Shown here piece by piece: positions 35,274 to 44,723 of a stretch of DNA of 64,000 nucleotides. Every line of letters starts with the position of its first letter. The first letter of the stretch is position 1. Source of the stretch: Aurantiacibacter odishensis. Lineage in GTDB: Bacteria; Pseudomonadota; Alphaproteobacteria; Sphingomonadales; Sphingomonadaceae. The stretch covers positions 1-64,000 of the forward strand of contig NZ_QYOS01000023.1 in the NCBI RefSeq assembly GCF_003605195.1, in the 5' to 3' direction. Made by a program: the position numbers and the translations under genes. The notes under the pieces were generated by a model. It saw only the letters and a program-made list of their open reading frames with translations, ran no database searches and was not told the DNA's origin.

Positions 35274-36434
35274 ATGAACGCCGAGGGGGAAAGTCCCAGC
35301 AAGCCGAGCAATTCCGCTACCGGGCGTCGCCGGGCGATGACATTTGCCGCGCAGGAATTGCGCCTGATATCGTCGCTTGTTGTGCTGCTTGCGATCGGCC
35401 TGTTCCTCGCTCTGCCCTTCGTTCTTTCCATCGGATCGGTGGTGTTCCTGCCGCTGGTTGCCGCGCTTATCCTGACGATCATCCTGTCTCCGCTGGCGGA
35501 CAAGCTGGCGACGTGGCTGCCCAACTTCCTCGCCTCTATCCTCGCTTTGCTGGTTTTCTTCGGCATCCTCGCCCTCGCCTTCACCGCCGTCTTCGCGCCG
35601 GCGATCTCGCTGTACGACCAGGTTCCCCGCATGACTCGTCAGGTGGGCGAGCATTTCAGCGAACTGCAGGCGGCCTTTGCCTGGGTCGGGGAACTGAACG
35701 ACCAGTTGACCTCTCTCACCGGCGTGGAAGAGGGTCAGCAGGTCGTTCTTGCAGGGCCGAGCATGCTGGAGCAGCTGGCGTTCGCAACCCCGACAGTACT
35801 GCTCGAGACGTTGCTTACATTCATGCTGGCCTTCTTCATGATCGAGGCCCGTATCCGCCTGCGCCGCCGGCTACTCCTGGAGCGCCAGCAGGTCGGTGCC
35901 AGCCTGAAGGCTGCGCGCGCCATTCGCGAGGTGCAGGACAGGGTGGCGGCCTATATCCTCACTGTCGGCCTCATCAACACCTGCGTCGGCATCGTCGTGG
36001 CGCTGGGTGCATGGGTGATGGGGCTGGATGCCCCGGTCATGTGGGGCGGTCTTGCCGCCCTGCTCAATTTCATTCCGTACGTCGGCCCGCTGATGATGGT
36101 GATCCTGCTGGGCCTGTTCGGCATCGGCTCTGCGGATTCGGTCTTCGTCGGCCTCATTCCCGCGGCTGCCTACCTCGGCCTGCACACGGTGGAGGCGAAC
36201 GTGATCACACCTGCCGTGCTGGGCGCGCGCTTCACGATGAATCCGGTGCTGATCCTGCTCGCCCTGTCATACTTCGGGTGGATCTGGGGCGTTGCCGGTG
36301 CCCTGCTCTCGGTGCCGATCCTGCTGACGCTGACCGCGCTCGTCGATCACCTCGGCAGGCCCAATTTCGTCGGCTTCATTTTCGGTGAGCCCTTGTTCAA
36401 GACGAACATTCTCGAACTCGGCGAAGAGGACTAG
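35274..36434 (+). CDS. AI-2E family transporter (PerM/TqsA-like)
   Basis: 386 residues, about eight membrane helices in the UPF0118 pattern: paired N-terminal helices, a periplasmic/cytoplasmic helical domain (~90-160), then helices including INTCVGIVVALGAWVMGLDAPVMWGGLAALLNFIPYVGPL and VTPAVLGARFTMNPVLILLALSYFGWIWGVAGALLSVPIL-like signatures. Members export quorum signals or act as Na+/H+ antiporters; the role here is open. A terminator hairpin follows. Confidence 0.85.
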   Translation: MNAEGESPSKPSNSATGRRRAMTFAAQELRLISSLVVLLAIGLFLALPFVLSIGSVVFLPLVAALILTIILSPLADKLATWLPNFLASILALLVFFGILALAFTAVFAPAISLYDQVPRMTRQVGEHFSELQAAFAWVGELNDQLTSLTGVEEGQQVVLAGPSMLEQLAFATPTVLLETLLTFMLAFFMIEARIRLRRRLLLERQQVGASLKAARAIREVQDRVAAYILTVGLINTCVGIVVALGAWVMGLDAPVMWGGLAALLNFIPYVGPLMMVILLGLFGIGSADSVFVGLIPAAAYLGLHTVEANVITPAVLGARFTMNPVLILLALSYFGWIWGVAGALLSVPILLTLTALVDHLGRPNFVGFIFGEPLFKTNILELGEED

Positions 36435-36455
36435 GCAACTTCAGCCCATGTAGGA

Positions 36456-36490
36456 AAGGGGCCCGCTTCCGGAGTGGAAACGAGCCCCTT
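36456..36490. terminator. Bidirectional terminator between AI-2E transporter and sodB
   Basis: AAGGGGC and GCCCCTT form a 7-bp stem with a possible inner stem (CTTCC/GGAAA-like) in the loop. It lies between two convergent genes, 22 bp after the transporter stop and 40 bp after the sodB stop on the other strand. It lacks a long T-run, so efficiency is uncertain. Confidence 0.6.
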
Positions 36491-36529
36491 GCTCAGTCCG
36501 CCAAGCGGACTCCCGTTCGGTTCACCCGA

Positions 36530-37141
36530 TCAGGCTTCGTAAGTCCAGGTACTGCCGCGCGAGAGATTGTCGGCGGCGAAATCCCAGTTCAGGTGCCCGT
36601 CGACCACAGCCGAGAGGTAGCTCGGGCGGGCGTTCTGGTGGTCGAGGTAGTAGGCGTGTTCCCACAGGTCGATCACCAGCAGCGGATTGTAGTCCTGGTC
36701 GGCGAGGGTGTCGGCATCGTGCGTGTCGACGACTTCGAGCTTGCCGCCCTTTTCCGCCAGCCACACCCAGCCGCTGGCGAAGTGGCCCGCGCCCTTGGAC
36801 TTGAGTTCATCCTTCAGCTTGTCGAGCGAGCCGAATGCCTCGTCGATCTTGGAAGCAAGGTCGCCAGACGGGCCGCTGGTGGAGGGGGTCAGCGAATGCC
36901 AGTAGAAGCCGTGGTTCCACACTTGCGCGGAATTGTTGAAAAGGCCGCCGTCGCTGCCACGCGATGCGGCGATCACTTCTTCAAGCGACTTGTCCGCGTG
37001 GGCGGTGCCTTCAATCGCGGCATTGGTCTTGTCTACATAGGCTTGGTGGTGCTTGCCATGGTGGTAGCTGAACGTCTCGGCGGTGATCGCTGGGGCTAGG
37101 GCTTCCTTGTCATAGGGAAGCGACATCAGTGAAAAAGCCAT
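36530..37141 (-). CDS. sodB: Superoxide dismutase (Fe type)
   Basis: 203 residues from the ATG at 37141, with AGGAG 8 bp upstream. The Fe/Mn-SOD pattern is complete: [15 protein letters not shown] (metal His in the N-terminal helices), [20 protein letters not shown] and [18 protein letters not shown]. The Fe-type is favoured by the [10 protein letters not shown] context. No signal peptide, so cytoplasmic. It is monocistronic and converges on the AI-2E transporter. Confidence 0.95.
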   Translation of the reverse strand: MAFSLMSLPYDKEALAPAITAETFSYHHGKHHQAYVDKTNAAIEGTAHADKSLEEVIAASRGSDGGLFNNSAQVWNHGFYWHSLTPSTSGPSGDLASKIDEAFGSLDKLKDELKSKGAGHFASGWVWLAEKGGKLEVVDTHDADTLADQDYNPLLVIDLWEHAYYLDHQNARPSYLSAVVDGHLNWDFAADNLSRGSTWTYEA

Positions 37142-37354
37142 GTGATCTGTCTCCTGTTGATCCGGTTGTCGTGTAACCAATGCGCGAGAAGGCTGGTCGT
37201 TGCATGTCCCGCACGAGAAATCCCGGCATATCTGGCGATGCGTTCATCGCAAGGCAAGGGGGAGGAACAGGGGGTCGGAACAGCGGGCCGTGACAAGAGG
37301 GCCGAATGTCGGCATTGCTGCGGCACAAAGCCTCACGGGCAACGAAGGACATTT

Positions 37355-38692
37355 ATGGGACGCGAGTATTTCGGCACCGATGGCATCCGGGGCCGCGCCA
37401 ATGGCAGGAAGCTGAACGCAGCAACGGCGATGAAGGTGGGCCAGGCCGCCGGCCGCCACTTCCTGCGCGGTGATCACAAGCACCGCGTGGTCATTGGCAA
37501 GGACACGCGCCTGTCGGGCTACATGATGGAGAACGCGCTGGTGGCAGGCTTCACCAGCGTAGGGATGGACGTGATCATGACCGGCCCCCTGCCCACCCCC
37601 GCCGTCGCCCTGCTGACCCGGGAAATGCGCGCCGATATCGGGGTGATGATCTCTGCCAGCCACAACCCCTACGACGATAATGGCATCAAGCTGTTCGGCC
37701 CCGATGGCTTCAAGCTGTCCGACGAGGACGAGGAAGCGATCGAGGCCGCCATGCGCGAGGAACAGACACTGGCGGAAGGCGATCACATCGGTCGCGCCCG
37801 CCGGATCGAGGATGCGCGCGGGCGCTACATCCACGCCGTCAAGCAGTCGCTGCCAGAGGACGTGCGTCTCGACGGGCTGAAGATCGTGGTCGATTGCGCG
37901 CACGGTGCCGCCTACCAGGTAGCCCCCACCGCCATATGGGAACTGGGCGCGGAAGTGATCGCCATGGGCGTTGCTCCCAACGGGCTCAACATCAACGATG
38001 GCGTGGGCTCCACCCACCTCGACGCGATCAGGCAGCGCGTGGTGGAAGAAGGCGCGGACCTTGGCATTGCATTGGATGGCGATGCCGACCGCCTTATCGT
38101 GATCGACGAGAAGGGCCGCCCTGTCGACGGCGACCAGATCATGGCGCTGATCGGCAGCCGCTGGGCGAACGACGGCAGGCTGAGAGGCGGCGGTGTTGTC
38201 GCCACGGTCATGTCCAACCTCGGGCTGGAGCGGTTCCTGCAAGGCAAGGGCCTGGAACTGGTACGCACCAAGGTGGGCGACCGCTACGTGCTCGGCGCGA
38301 TGAAATCCGGCGGCTACAACGTGGGCGGGGAGCAGTCGGGGCACATGATCCTGCTGGACCATGCCACGACCGGCGATGGCACGGTGGCCGCGCTGCAGGT
38401 GCTGGCCGCGCTGGTGCGCACCGGCAAGCCCGCCAGCGAACTGCTGCACCTGTTCGATCCCGTGCCGCAACTGCTGAAGAACGTGCGCTACGAAAGCGGC
38501 GATCCGCTGGAGGACCAAAGCGTGAAGGACGCCATTGCTTCTGCCAAGGGCGAACTTGGCGGCAGCGGGCGGCTCGTGATCCGCAAATCCGGAACAGAGC
38601 CACTGATCCGCGTGATGGCCGAAGGCGACGACGAGGCCCAGGTTGAGCGAGTGGTCGATTCCATCTGCGACGCGGTGAAGGCCGCAGTTTGA
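37355..38692 (+). CDS. glmM: Phosphoglucosamine mutase
   Basis: 445 residues from an ATG with AAGGA 6 bp upstream, the exact usual length. [16 protein letters not shown] opens the protein, the active-site phosphoserine loop is [14 protein letters not shown], the Mg site is ALDGDADR and the sugar loop GGEQSGH. It converts glucosamine-6-P to glucosamine-1-P for UDP-GlcNAc, feeding peptidoglycan and LPS synthesis. thiD follows 4 bp later. Confidence 0.97.
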   Translation: MGREYFGTDGIRGRANGRKLNAATAMKVGQAAGRHFLRGDHKHRVVIGKDTRLSGYMMENALVAGFTSVGMDVIMTGPLPTPAVALLTREMRADIGVMISASHNPYDDNGIKLFGPDGFKLSDEDEEAIEAAMREEQTLAEGDHIGRARRIEDARGRYIHAVKQSLPEDVRLDGLKIVVDCAHGAAYQVAPTAIWELGAEVIAMGVAPNGLNINDGVGSTHLDAIRQRVVEEGADLGIALDGDADRLIVIDEKGRPVDGDQIMALIGSRWANDGRLRGGGVVATVMSNLGLERFLQGKGLELVRTKVGDRYVLGAMKSGGYNVGGEQSGHMILLDHATTGDGTVAALQVLAALVRTGKPASELLHLFDPVPQLLKNVRYESGDPLEDQSVKDAIASAKGELGGSGRLVIRKSGTEPLIRVMAEGDDEAQVERVVDSICDAVKAAV

Positions 38693-38696
38693 GCCG

Positions 38697-39449
38697 ATGA
38701 GTGGCCGTCCGCCCCGCATCCTTGTCATCGCCGGGTCCGATTCATCGGGCGGGGCCGGCATTCAGGCGGACATCAAGACGATTACAATGCTGGGCGGCTA
38801 TGCCATGACCGCGATCACCGCCGTCACCGCGCAGAACACGCGCGGCGTCACCGGGGTGGAAGCGCTCTCGCCCGATTTCGTGGCTGCGCAGGTCGATGCC
38901 TGCCTCGGGGATATCGGCGTCGACGCGGTGAAGATCGGGATGCTGGGCAGCGCCGACATCGCCGAAGTGGTGGCGGACCGGCTGGAGGACCTTGGCAAGC
39001 CCATCGTTTTCGATCCCGTGATGGTCGCCACCAGCGGCAGCGTGCTGACGGACGAGGCCACCATCAAAGTGTTCGAATGGCTGATGGACCTCGCCACGCT
39101 CACCACGCCGAACGTGCCGGAGCTGGAGGCGCTGGGCGGCGCTGAAGGCATGGCTTCTCGCGGCGTCGCCTACCTTGCCAAGGGAGGAGACGCGGATGGC
39201 CCGATGGTGGAGGACCGCCTCGTGCGCCCCGGCGCACAGGACGTCGTGTGGAGCGACGCGCGCATCGTAACCAAGCACACCCACGGCACCGGCTGCACAC
39301 TGTCGAGCGCGATCGCCACGTACCTTGGCCACGGCCTGCCGCTGGAGCAGGCCATCGGCGATGCCCGCCTGTTCGTGCGCGAGGCGCTGAAGAGTGCGCC
39401 CGGCTTCGGCTTTGGCAACGGACCGCTGGGGCACCAGGCCGTGCGGTGA
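38697..39449 (+). CDS. thiD: Hydroxymethylpyrimidine/phosphomethylpyrimidine kinase
   Basis: 250 residues of the ribokinase-like ThiD family. Substrate end IAGSDSSGGAGIQADIKT and MTAITAVTAQNT, and the ATP/anion-hole end KHTHGTGCTLSSAIA, are intact. It phosphorylates HMP and HMP-P for thiamine synthesis. It lies 4 bp after glmM, probably in one transcript, though the pathways are unrelated. Confidence 0.94.
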   Translation: MSGRPPRILVIAGSDSSGGAGIQADIKTITMLGGYAMTAITAVTAQNTRGVTGVEALSPDFVAAQVDACLGDIGVDAVKIGMLGSADIAEVVADRLEDLGKPIVFDPVMVATSGSVLTDEATIKVFEWLMDLATLTTPNVPELEALGGAEGMASRGVAYLAKGGDADGPMVEDRLVRPGAQDVVWSDARIVTKHTHGTGCTLSSAIATYLGHGLPLEQAIGDARLFVREALKSAPGFGFGNGPLGHQAVR

Positions 39450-39595
39450 ACCTAGAACGCACACCACCCCGGTTTGCATCGCGGAGCGTGACAATGGTGC
39501 CGTTTCTTCGATTGTAGGGGGTCAGCACGGCGGGGCATCGAACGACGCGTGCCGCTGCGGGGCCGGTGCAGGAAAGCCGGACCGCGATGGTCGTG

Positions 39596-40948
39596 TCAGG
39601 CGGCAGGCTCTGCCGCGCCTTGCTGGCGGCGCAAATAGATGAACGGCACCAGACCCGTCTTGAACCGACTCCTGATCGAACGCTGGAAGAACGGGGGAAT
39701 GTGATCGCCGACGATCAGGACATCGGTATCGGCAAAACCGGGGCTGTCGATCTCCTGCCGCAGCGCATCGGCAATCTGGCGTTGCAGCATGTAGCTGCGA
39801 CACAGCATGGGAAAGTTTTCGCGCCATTCGGGCGAACCTAGGTTGCAGGTGCCAAGCTGCATGCTTGGGTTGTCGTCCACCGGAAGGTGGCCGCTGAGCG
39901 TTAACCAGTAGACCAATTTGCGCTTTTCCGGCTCCCTTCCCAGGATCGCGGCGATTTCGCGGGGGAATTCGCGGTCGCAAACGCCGGTGAACACGCCGTC
40001 GCACAGTTGCGCCCCCTCCCTCGCAAGGTCGGGGCCGAACTGCACGTTCTCGAAGCCTACCTTGGGATACCAGTCCCGGCGGTCGAAGAATTCGGCCGTG
40101 AAGCCGTGCAGCGCGGTCGTCTCGAAACCGGCCTCGGCAAAGCGGTGCGGCACGCACTTGGCGCTGGCGAAGTCGAAGTGTGTGGGATCGTCCCACGCCT
40201 CGCACAGCTCGCGTATCTCGGCATTGGTGGTCGAACCGTAGAACGGCACTTCGCCGTAGCTGGCCGTATATTGCGGCGCCCACTTGTCCGCGCTCCAGAT
40301 GGCGTCGAAGATGGCCCGGTCATGATCGTTGTCGGGTACACCGACCGACTCCAGAATGATGATGACAAGATTGCGCGTTTCCAGCGCTTCGGGGGAAAGC
40401 GCCGTCGTCAGCATAGCCGATTCAATCGGCGTGCCAGCGGGGGCTTTCACCATGTAACCCCCGCGGTCGGCACTGTTCAGGCGTTCGTCGGCTTGCGCCA
40501 GCAAGGCGACGCAGACGAAGGCGAGCAGAAACTGGCGGAATCCGCGTGGCCTCTCGGTTCGCGGTGCGAACCACAGGCACAGGCCGAATGCCAGCGCCAG
40601 CACCGCACCGCTGACGACATAGCTGGGAGATGCCGACAGGTTCATTTCGCCGAGGTAGACGAGCGAGGTGAAAGCCTTGTCGATCGTCAGGTAGAAGACG
40701 CGCGAGAAATAGGAGATCAGCAGGAACGCGAAGATCGCGACGATTCCGACCGTTCGCACCAGGCGATTGGGGATCGACCCGAATACCAGCGCGGCAACGC
40801 CTGCCATGATGATCCGCGAGGTCATGTTGGGGCCGCCCACGAACCACATGGCAATCAGCGCCAGGTTAGGCATCAGCACCCACCAGAACACCCACCTTGC
40901 GGGAAAATTTTCAAGGAGTTCTATTCTCGTGCGCATCCATCGGTCCAC
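39596..40948 (-). CDS. LtaS/phosphoethanolamine-transferase-like membrane sulfatase
   Basis: 450 residues. About five N-terminal membrane helices (residues ~20-170), then a periplasmic alkaline-phosphatase-superfamily domain: LVIIILESVG (first metal site), PFYGSTTNAEIREL (nucleophile Thr region), YWLTLSGHLPVDDN and DTDVLIVGDHIPPFF (metal His/Asp). The family transfers phospho-groups from lipids to envelope glycans (LtaS, EptA, OpgB). The substrate is unknown. It converges on thiD. Confidence 0.82.
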   Translation of the reverse strand: MDRWMRTRIELLENFPARWVFWWVLMPNLALIAMWFVGGPNMTSRIIMAGVAALVFGSIPNRLVRTVGIVAIFAFLLISYFSRVFYLTIDKAFTSLVYLGEMNLSASPSYVVSGAVLALAFGLCLWFAPRTERPRGFRQFLLAFVCVALLAQADERLNSADRGGYMVKAPAGTPIESAMLTTALSPEALETRNLVIIILESVGVPDNDHDRAIFDAIWSADKWAPQYTASYGEVPFYGSTTNAEIRELCEAWDDPTHFDFASAKCVPHRFAEAGFETTALHGFTAEFFDRRDWYPKVGFENVQFGPDLAREGAQLCDGVFTGVCDREFPREIAAILGREPEKRKLVYWLTLSGHLPVDDNPSMQLGTCNLGSPEWRENFPMLCRSYMLQRQIADALRQEIDSPGFADTDVLIVGDHIPPFFQRSIRSRFKTGLVPFIYLRRQQGAAEPAA

Positions 40949-41035
40949 CAGTGACCGAGGGGCTTGCCACGTCAGGGTAAATTTCGTGCTAACCCGGTGA
41001 CCGGACGCGTCCGCGCGCTGGTCCGCGCAACCGTA

Positions 41036-41956
41036 TCAGTCCTCGCAGTCCAGCCCTCCGTGCGCGTCTTCCTGCAGGCAGTAGAATTCCCGGATCGCTT
41101 CCCATCCTTCCTCGGCGGTTTCGCACCAGGTGATGAGGTCGAGGTCCTTCTTCGAGATCGTGCCTTCCTCGGCAATCGCGTTGAAATCGATCACGCGGTT
41201 CCAGAAGTCCTTGCCGAACAACAGCACGGGAATGGGCTTCATCTTGCCCGTCTGGATCAGCGTGAGCAGTTCGAACATCTCGTCGAACGTGCCGAAGCCG
41301 CCGGGGAAGACGGCCACCGCGCGGGCGCGGATCAGGAAGTGCATCTTGCGCAGGGCGAAATAGTGGAAATTCAGCGACAGATAGGGCGTCACGTAGGGAT
41401 TGGGCGCCTGCTCGTGCGGCAGGATGATGTTGAGGCCGATGGACTCGCCGCCGGCATCGCTGGCGCCGCGATTGGCCGCTTCCATGATCGACGGGCCACC
41501 GCCCGAGGTGACGACGAACTGCCGCTGCCCATCCTCCACGATCGACTTTTCCGTAACCATGCGCGCGAGGCGATAGGCCTCGGCATAGTATTTCGCCTTC
41601 TTGGCGAGGTTGCGTACGACCAGCGCCTCTTCCTCGGGCAGGTTCTCGGCCTGCTTGAGCGCTTCCTCGGTCGCCTCGGGTGGCGGGATGCGGGCAGAGC
41701 CGTACATCACCAGCGTGGAGCCGACGCGTGCCTCATCCAGCACCATCGTGGGCTTCAGGAGTTCGAGCTGGAAGCGCACCGGGCGCAGTTCCTCGCGCAG
41801 CAGGAAATCCTGGTCGCGGAAAGCGAGGCGATAGGCCGGGTGGCGAGTTTGCGGGGTCGCGTCGTCGATGGAGTCGGCAAAGCCTGCCTCCATGTCCGCG
41901 TGGTAGAACTTGTGATCCTTCAGGTCGTGGTCTTCGTTTTCGGGGCTGTCTGCCAC
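41036..41956 (-). CDS. LOG family protein (TIGR00730-like nucleotide 5'-monophosphate phosphoribohydrolase)
   Basis: 306 residues from a GTG with GAGAGGA ~8 bp upstream. LOG/lysine-decarboxylase-like motifs: VTSGGGPSIMEAANRGA (PGGGxxGxM-like), and PGGFGTFDEMFE (the PGGxGTxxE nucleotide site). It is the longer form seen in proteobacteria. It cleaves ribose-5-phosphate from nucleotide monophosphates, including cytokinin precursors in some species. It follows the cyd operon on the same strand, 82 bp away. Confidence 0.88.
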   Translation of the reverse strand: MADSPENEDHDLKDHKFYHADMEAGFADSIDDATPQTRHPAYRLAFRDQDFLLREELRPVRFQLELLKPTMVLDEARVGSTLVMYGSARIPPPEATEEALKQAENLPEEEALVVRNLAKKAKYYAEAYRLARMVTEKSIVEDGQRQFVVTSGGGPSIMEAANRGASDAGGESIGLNIILPHEQAPNPYVTPYLSLNFHYFALRKMHFLIRARAVAVFPGGFGTFDEMFELLTLIQTGKMKPIPVLLFGKDFWNRVIDFNAIAEEGTISKKDLDLITWCETAEEGWEAIREFYCLQEDAHGGLDCED

Positions 41957-42037
41957 GCGTATTCCTCTCGATAATAAACAGCATCGAGAGGTAGGGCCTT
42001 GGCGCGGCGATTTAAAGTCAGGAAATCCGCCCAAGGT

Positions 42038-42175
42038 TCAGGGGGCGAGCCACCAGCGGATCACCATGGCGATCGCGCCCAGCACGCTGATGCTGGCAAG
42101 CCAAAGCCCGGCCATCCACGCCAGCCGCTTCCACAGCGGCTTGTCGTCCGCCTCTGACCTAGTGGTATCCTTCAT
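42038..42175 (-). CDS. DUF2474 small subunit of cytochrome bd oxidase operon
   Basis: 45 residues with one membrane helix (LAWMAGLWLASISVLGAIAMVIRWWLAP). Its start overlaps the cydB end by 17 bp. DUF2474 proteins occur after cydAB/cioAB and correspond in position to CydX, which stabilises the oxidase. Charged head (KDTTRSEADDKPLWKR) lies in the cytoplasm. Confidence 0.85.
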   Translation of the reverse strand: MKDTTRSEADDKPLWKRLAWMAGLWLASISVLGAIAMVIRWWLAP

Positions 42176-43163
42176 CGTCCACTTTCCCGCGGAACACCCA
42201 GTAGGCCCAGGCGGTGTAGCCGATGATCAGCGGCATGGTGATCGCCACGCCCACCAGCATGAAGACCTGGCTGCGCTCCGGCGCGGCGGCATCCCAGATG
42301 GTGACATCGGGTGGGACGACGTTCGGCCAGATCGTGACGCCCAGCCCCGCCATGCCGAGGAAGAACAAGAGCAGCGCCAGCCAGAACGGCTTGGAATTGC
42401 GCTCCTTCGTCACCGCGCGCAGCAGTGAGACAGCGACGATGGCGGTAAGGATCGGCACCGGCGCGGCGAAGTAGATTTCCGGGGCGGTCAGCCAGCGTTC
42501 GGCATATTCGGCGTTCAGCAGCACGTTGTAGACGCTCACCGCGCCCATCAGCACCAGCGTGATCGCCCCGGCGCGCAGGGCCAGCTTGCGGGCATGCGCT
42601 TGCCCCTCGCCGTCCAGTTTCCAGATCAGCCATGTCGCGCCAAGCAGGGCATAGCCTGCCACGGTGCCGAGGCCCGTCAGCAGGGTATAGGGCGTCAGCC
42701 AATCGAACCAGCTACCGGCATAGGCGCGGCCATCCACTTCGATACCCTGCAACAGGGCGCCCAGCGTCATCCCCTGCGCCATCGCCGCAACCACGGAACC
42801 GCCGGTGAAGGCAAAGTCCCACAGGCGGCGGTGCGATGGGTCGCGCCAGCGGTATTCGAAGGCAACGCCGCGGAACACGAGACCCAGCAGCATGGCGATG
42901 ATCAGCGGATAGGTGGCGGGCAGGATCACCGCGTAGGCCAGCGGAAAGGCCGCGAACAGGCCGCCGCCGCCCAGCACCAGCCAGGTCTCGTTGCCGTCCC
43001 ACACCGGCGCGATGGAGTTCATCGCCCGGTCCCGCTCCCGCCCGGGATCGAAGCTGGGGAAGAGGATGCCGATGCCAAGGTCGAACCCGTCCATCACCAC
43101 ATAGGCGAACACGGCAAAGGCGATGATGAAGGCCCAGATCGTCGTCAGGTCCACGTTGATCAT
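42159..43163 (-). CDS. cydB: Cytochrome bd-type quinol oxidase subunit II
   Basis: 334 residues from the ATG at 43163 that overlaps the cydA stop (ATGA). Polytopic, with the subunit II N-terminus MDGFDLGIGIL, WDGNETWLVLGGGGLFAAFP and FRGVAFEYRWR. It supports subunit I in the proton-motive but non-pumping reduction of O2 by quinol. Order cydA-cydB-DUF2474 is that of CIO-type operons. Confidence 0.95.
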   Translation of the reverse strand: MINVDLTTIWAFIIAFAVFAYVVMDGFDLGIGILFPSFDPGRERDRAMNSIAPVWDGNETWLVLGGGGLFAAFPLAYAVILPATYPLIIAMLLGLVFRGVAFEYRWRDPSHRRLWDFAFTGGSVVAAMAQGMTLGALLQGIEVDGRAYAGSWFDWLTPYTLLTGLGTVAGYALLGATWLIWKLDGEGQAHARKLALRAGAITLVLMGAVSVYNVLLNAEYAERWLTAPEIYFAAPVPILTAIVAVSLLRAVTKERNSKPFWLALLLFFLGMAGLGVTIWPNVVPPDVTIWDAAAPERSQVFMLVGVAITMPLIIGYTAWAYWVFRGKVDDEGYH

Positions 43164-44632
43164 GGCGCTTCCTCCGGTTCGTGCTTGGTGCCCGACAGGT
43201 CGCGCGTGGTGGCGTCGGTCGGGTCCTGCGTCGGTCCGGGCGTGATCCCGGCGGTGCGGATCGGCCCCTTGTCGCCGCGCTTCGCGCCCAGTTCGCCGGT
43301 GTGCGGGGGTTTGTGCATCAGGTGCAGGATGTACCACACACCCGCGCCGAACACGGTGAAGTAGACGACGATGAAGGCCAGCAGCGATGCGCCCACGGCA
43401 GGCGCGGCGAGCGGGCTGGCGGCGTCCTCCGTTCGCAGCAGGCCATAGATCACGTAAGGCTGCCGCCCGACTTCGGTGGTGATCCAGCCGCACAGCACGG
43501 CAAGGAAACCCGACGGCCCCATCACCAGCGCAGCGCGGTGCAGCCAGGGCCAGTCGTACAGCTTGCCGCGCCACCTTGCGAACAGGCTCCACACGCCCAC
43601 CGCCATCATCGCCATGCCGATGGCGATCATTATGCGGAAGGCCCAGAACACCAGGAAGACTGGCGGCTGTTCGTCATCGGGCACGGTATCCAGTCCCTCG
43701 ATCGGCGCATTCCAGTGGTGCTTGAGGATGAGGCTGGAAAGCTTCGGGATGCCCACGGCGTAGTCGAGCCGCTGCTCCTCGTCGTTGGGAATCCCGAAGA
43801 CGTAGAGCGGCGCGCCGTCGGGGTAGCTGTTATAGTGCCCCTCCATCGCCATCACCTTCTGCGGCTGGTGCTCCATCGTGTTCAGGCCGTGCATGTCGCC
43901 CGCCACGATCTGGATCGGGGCGACGATGGCCGCCATCCACATGGCCATGGAGAACATCTTGCGCGCGTGCAGGTTCGCCCCGCCCTTTGCCCGGTCCTTC
44001 AGCAGGTGCCACGCACCCACGCCGCCCACCACGAACGCTGTTGTAAGGTAGGCCGCCAGCACGGTGTGGACGAGACGGTAGGGAAAGCTGGGGTTGAAGA
44101 CGATCGCCGCCCAGCTATCGCCCGGCAGGAACTGACCGTTCGCGCCCATCTCGTATCCCACCGGCGTCTGCATCCAGCTGTTCACCGAAAGGATCCAGAA
44201 GGCCGAGATGAAAGTGCCCACCGCCACCATCAGCGTGGCGGCGAAGTGCAGCTTCTTGCCCACCTTGTTCATGCCGAACAACATCACGCCGAGGAAGCCT
44301 GCCTCCAGGAAGAAGGCAGTAAGCACTTCGTAGGCCATCAACGGTCCGATCACCGGCCCGGCAAGGTCCGAGAACACGGACCAGTTGGTGCCGAACTGGT
44401 AGCTCATCACGATGCCGGAGACGACGCCCATGGCAAAGGTGATGGCGAAGATCTTCACCCAGTACTTGAACAGGTCGAGATAGAGCTGCTTGCCCGTCTT
44501 CAGCCACAGCCCCTCCAGCACCGCGAGGTAGCTGGCGAGGCCGATGGTGAAAGCGGGGAAGAAGAAGTGGAAGCTTACCGTGAAGGCAAACTGTATCCGG
44601 GCGAGCATCAGGGCATCTAGGCCGTCGAACAT
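43160..44632 (-). CDS. cydA: Cytochrome bd-type quinol oxidase subunit I (CIO type)
   Basis: 490 residues. Haem ligands lie in the conserved HFFFPAFTIGLA (His, haem b595) and SVNSWMQTPVGY regions, with GWITTEVGRQPY near the C-terminal core. The quinol-binding Q-loop is the short form, as in cyanide-insensitive CioA oxidases. bd oxidases resist sulfide, cyanide and NO, which fits the sulfide-oxidation genes upstream. Ribosome-binding site TAAGGAAG is good. The tail (GTKHEPEEAP) is polar. Confidence 0.95.
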   Translation of the reverse strand: MFDGLDALMLARIQFAFTVSFHFFFPAFTIGLASYLAVLEGLWLKTGKQLYLDLFKYWVKIFAITFAMGVVSGIVMSYQFGTNWSVFSDLAGPVIGPLMAYEVLTAFFLEAGFLGVMLFGMNKVGKKLHFAATLMVAVGTFISAFWILSVNSWMQTPVGYEMGANGQFLPGDSWAAIVFNPSFPYRLVHTVLAAYLTTAFVVGGVGAWHLLKDRAKGGANLHARKMFSMAMWMAAIVAPIQIVAGDMHGLNTMEHQPQKVMAMEGHYNSYPDGAPLYVFGIPNDEEQRLDYAVGIPKLSSLILKHHWNAPIEGLDTVPDDEQPPVFLVFWAFRIMIAIGMAMMAVGVWSLFARWRGKLYDWPWLHRAALVMGPSGFLAVLCGWITTEVGRQPYVIYGLLRTEDAASPLAAPAVGASLLAFIVVYFTVFGAGVWYILHLMHKPPHTGELGAKRGDKGPIRTAGITPGPTQDPTDATTRDLSGTKHEPEEAP

Positions 44633-44665
44633 GGTTCTTCCTTAGCGCGTTGCGGCGTCCCTACA

Positions 44666-44686
44666 TTGTTGCAGCCGCTGCAACAA
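44666..44686. promoter_or_regulatory. Perfect 9+9 inverted repeat upstream of cydA
   Basis: TTGTTGCAG-CCG-CTGCAACAA, centred 44 bp upstream of the cydA ATG in the only gap (91 bp) between sulP and cydAB. The form suggests an operator for a dimeric helix-turn-helix regulator; a hairpin is possible but there is no T-run. It is not an obvious FNR or ArcA box. Confidence 0.7.
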
Positions 44687-44723
44687 ATCGCGATTGCGCA
44701 CCACGAGGTGCAGTAAATTCAAC

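Noticed and set aside
37244-38761. 505-codon minus-strand frame opposite glmM
   Set aside because: Antisense shadow of a full-length, motif-complete GlmM.
43181-44620. 479-codon plus-strand frame opposite cydA
   Set aside because: His/Arg-rich antisense shadow of an obvious cytochrome bd subunit.
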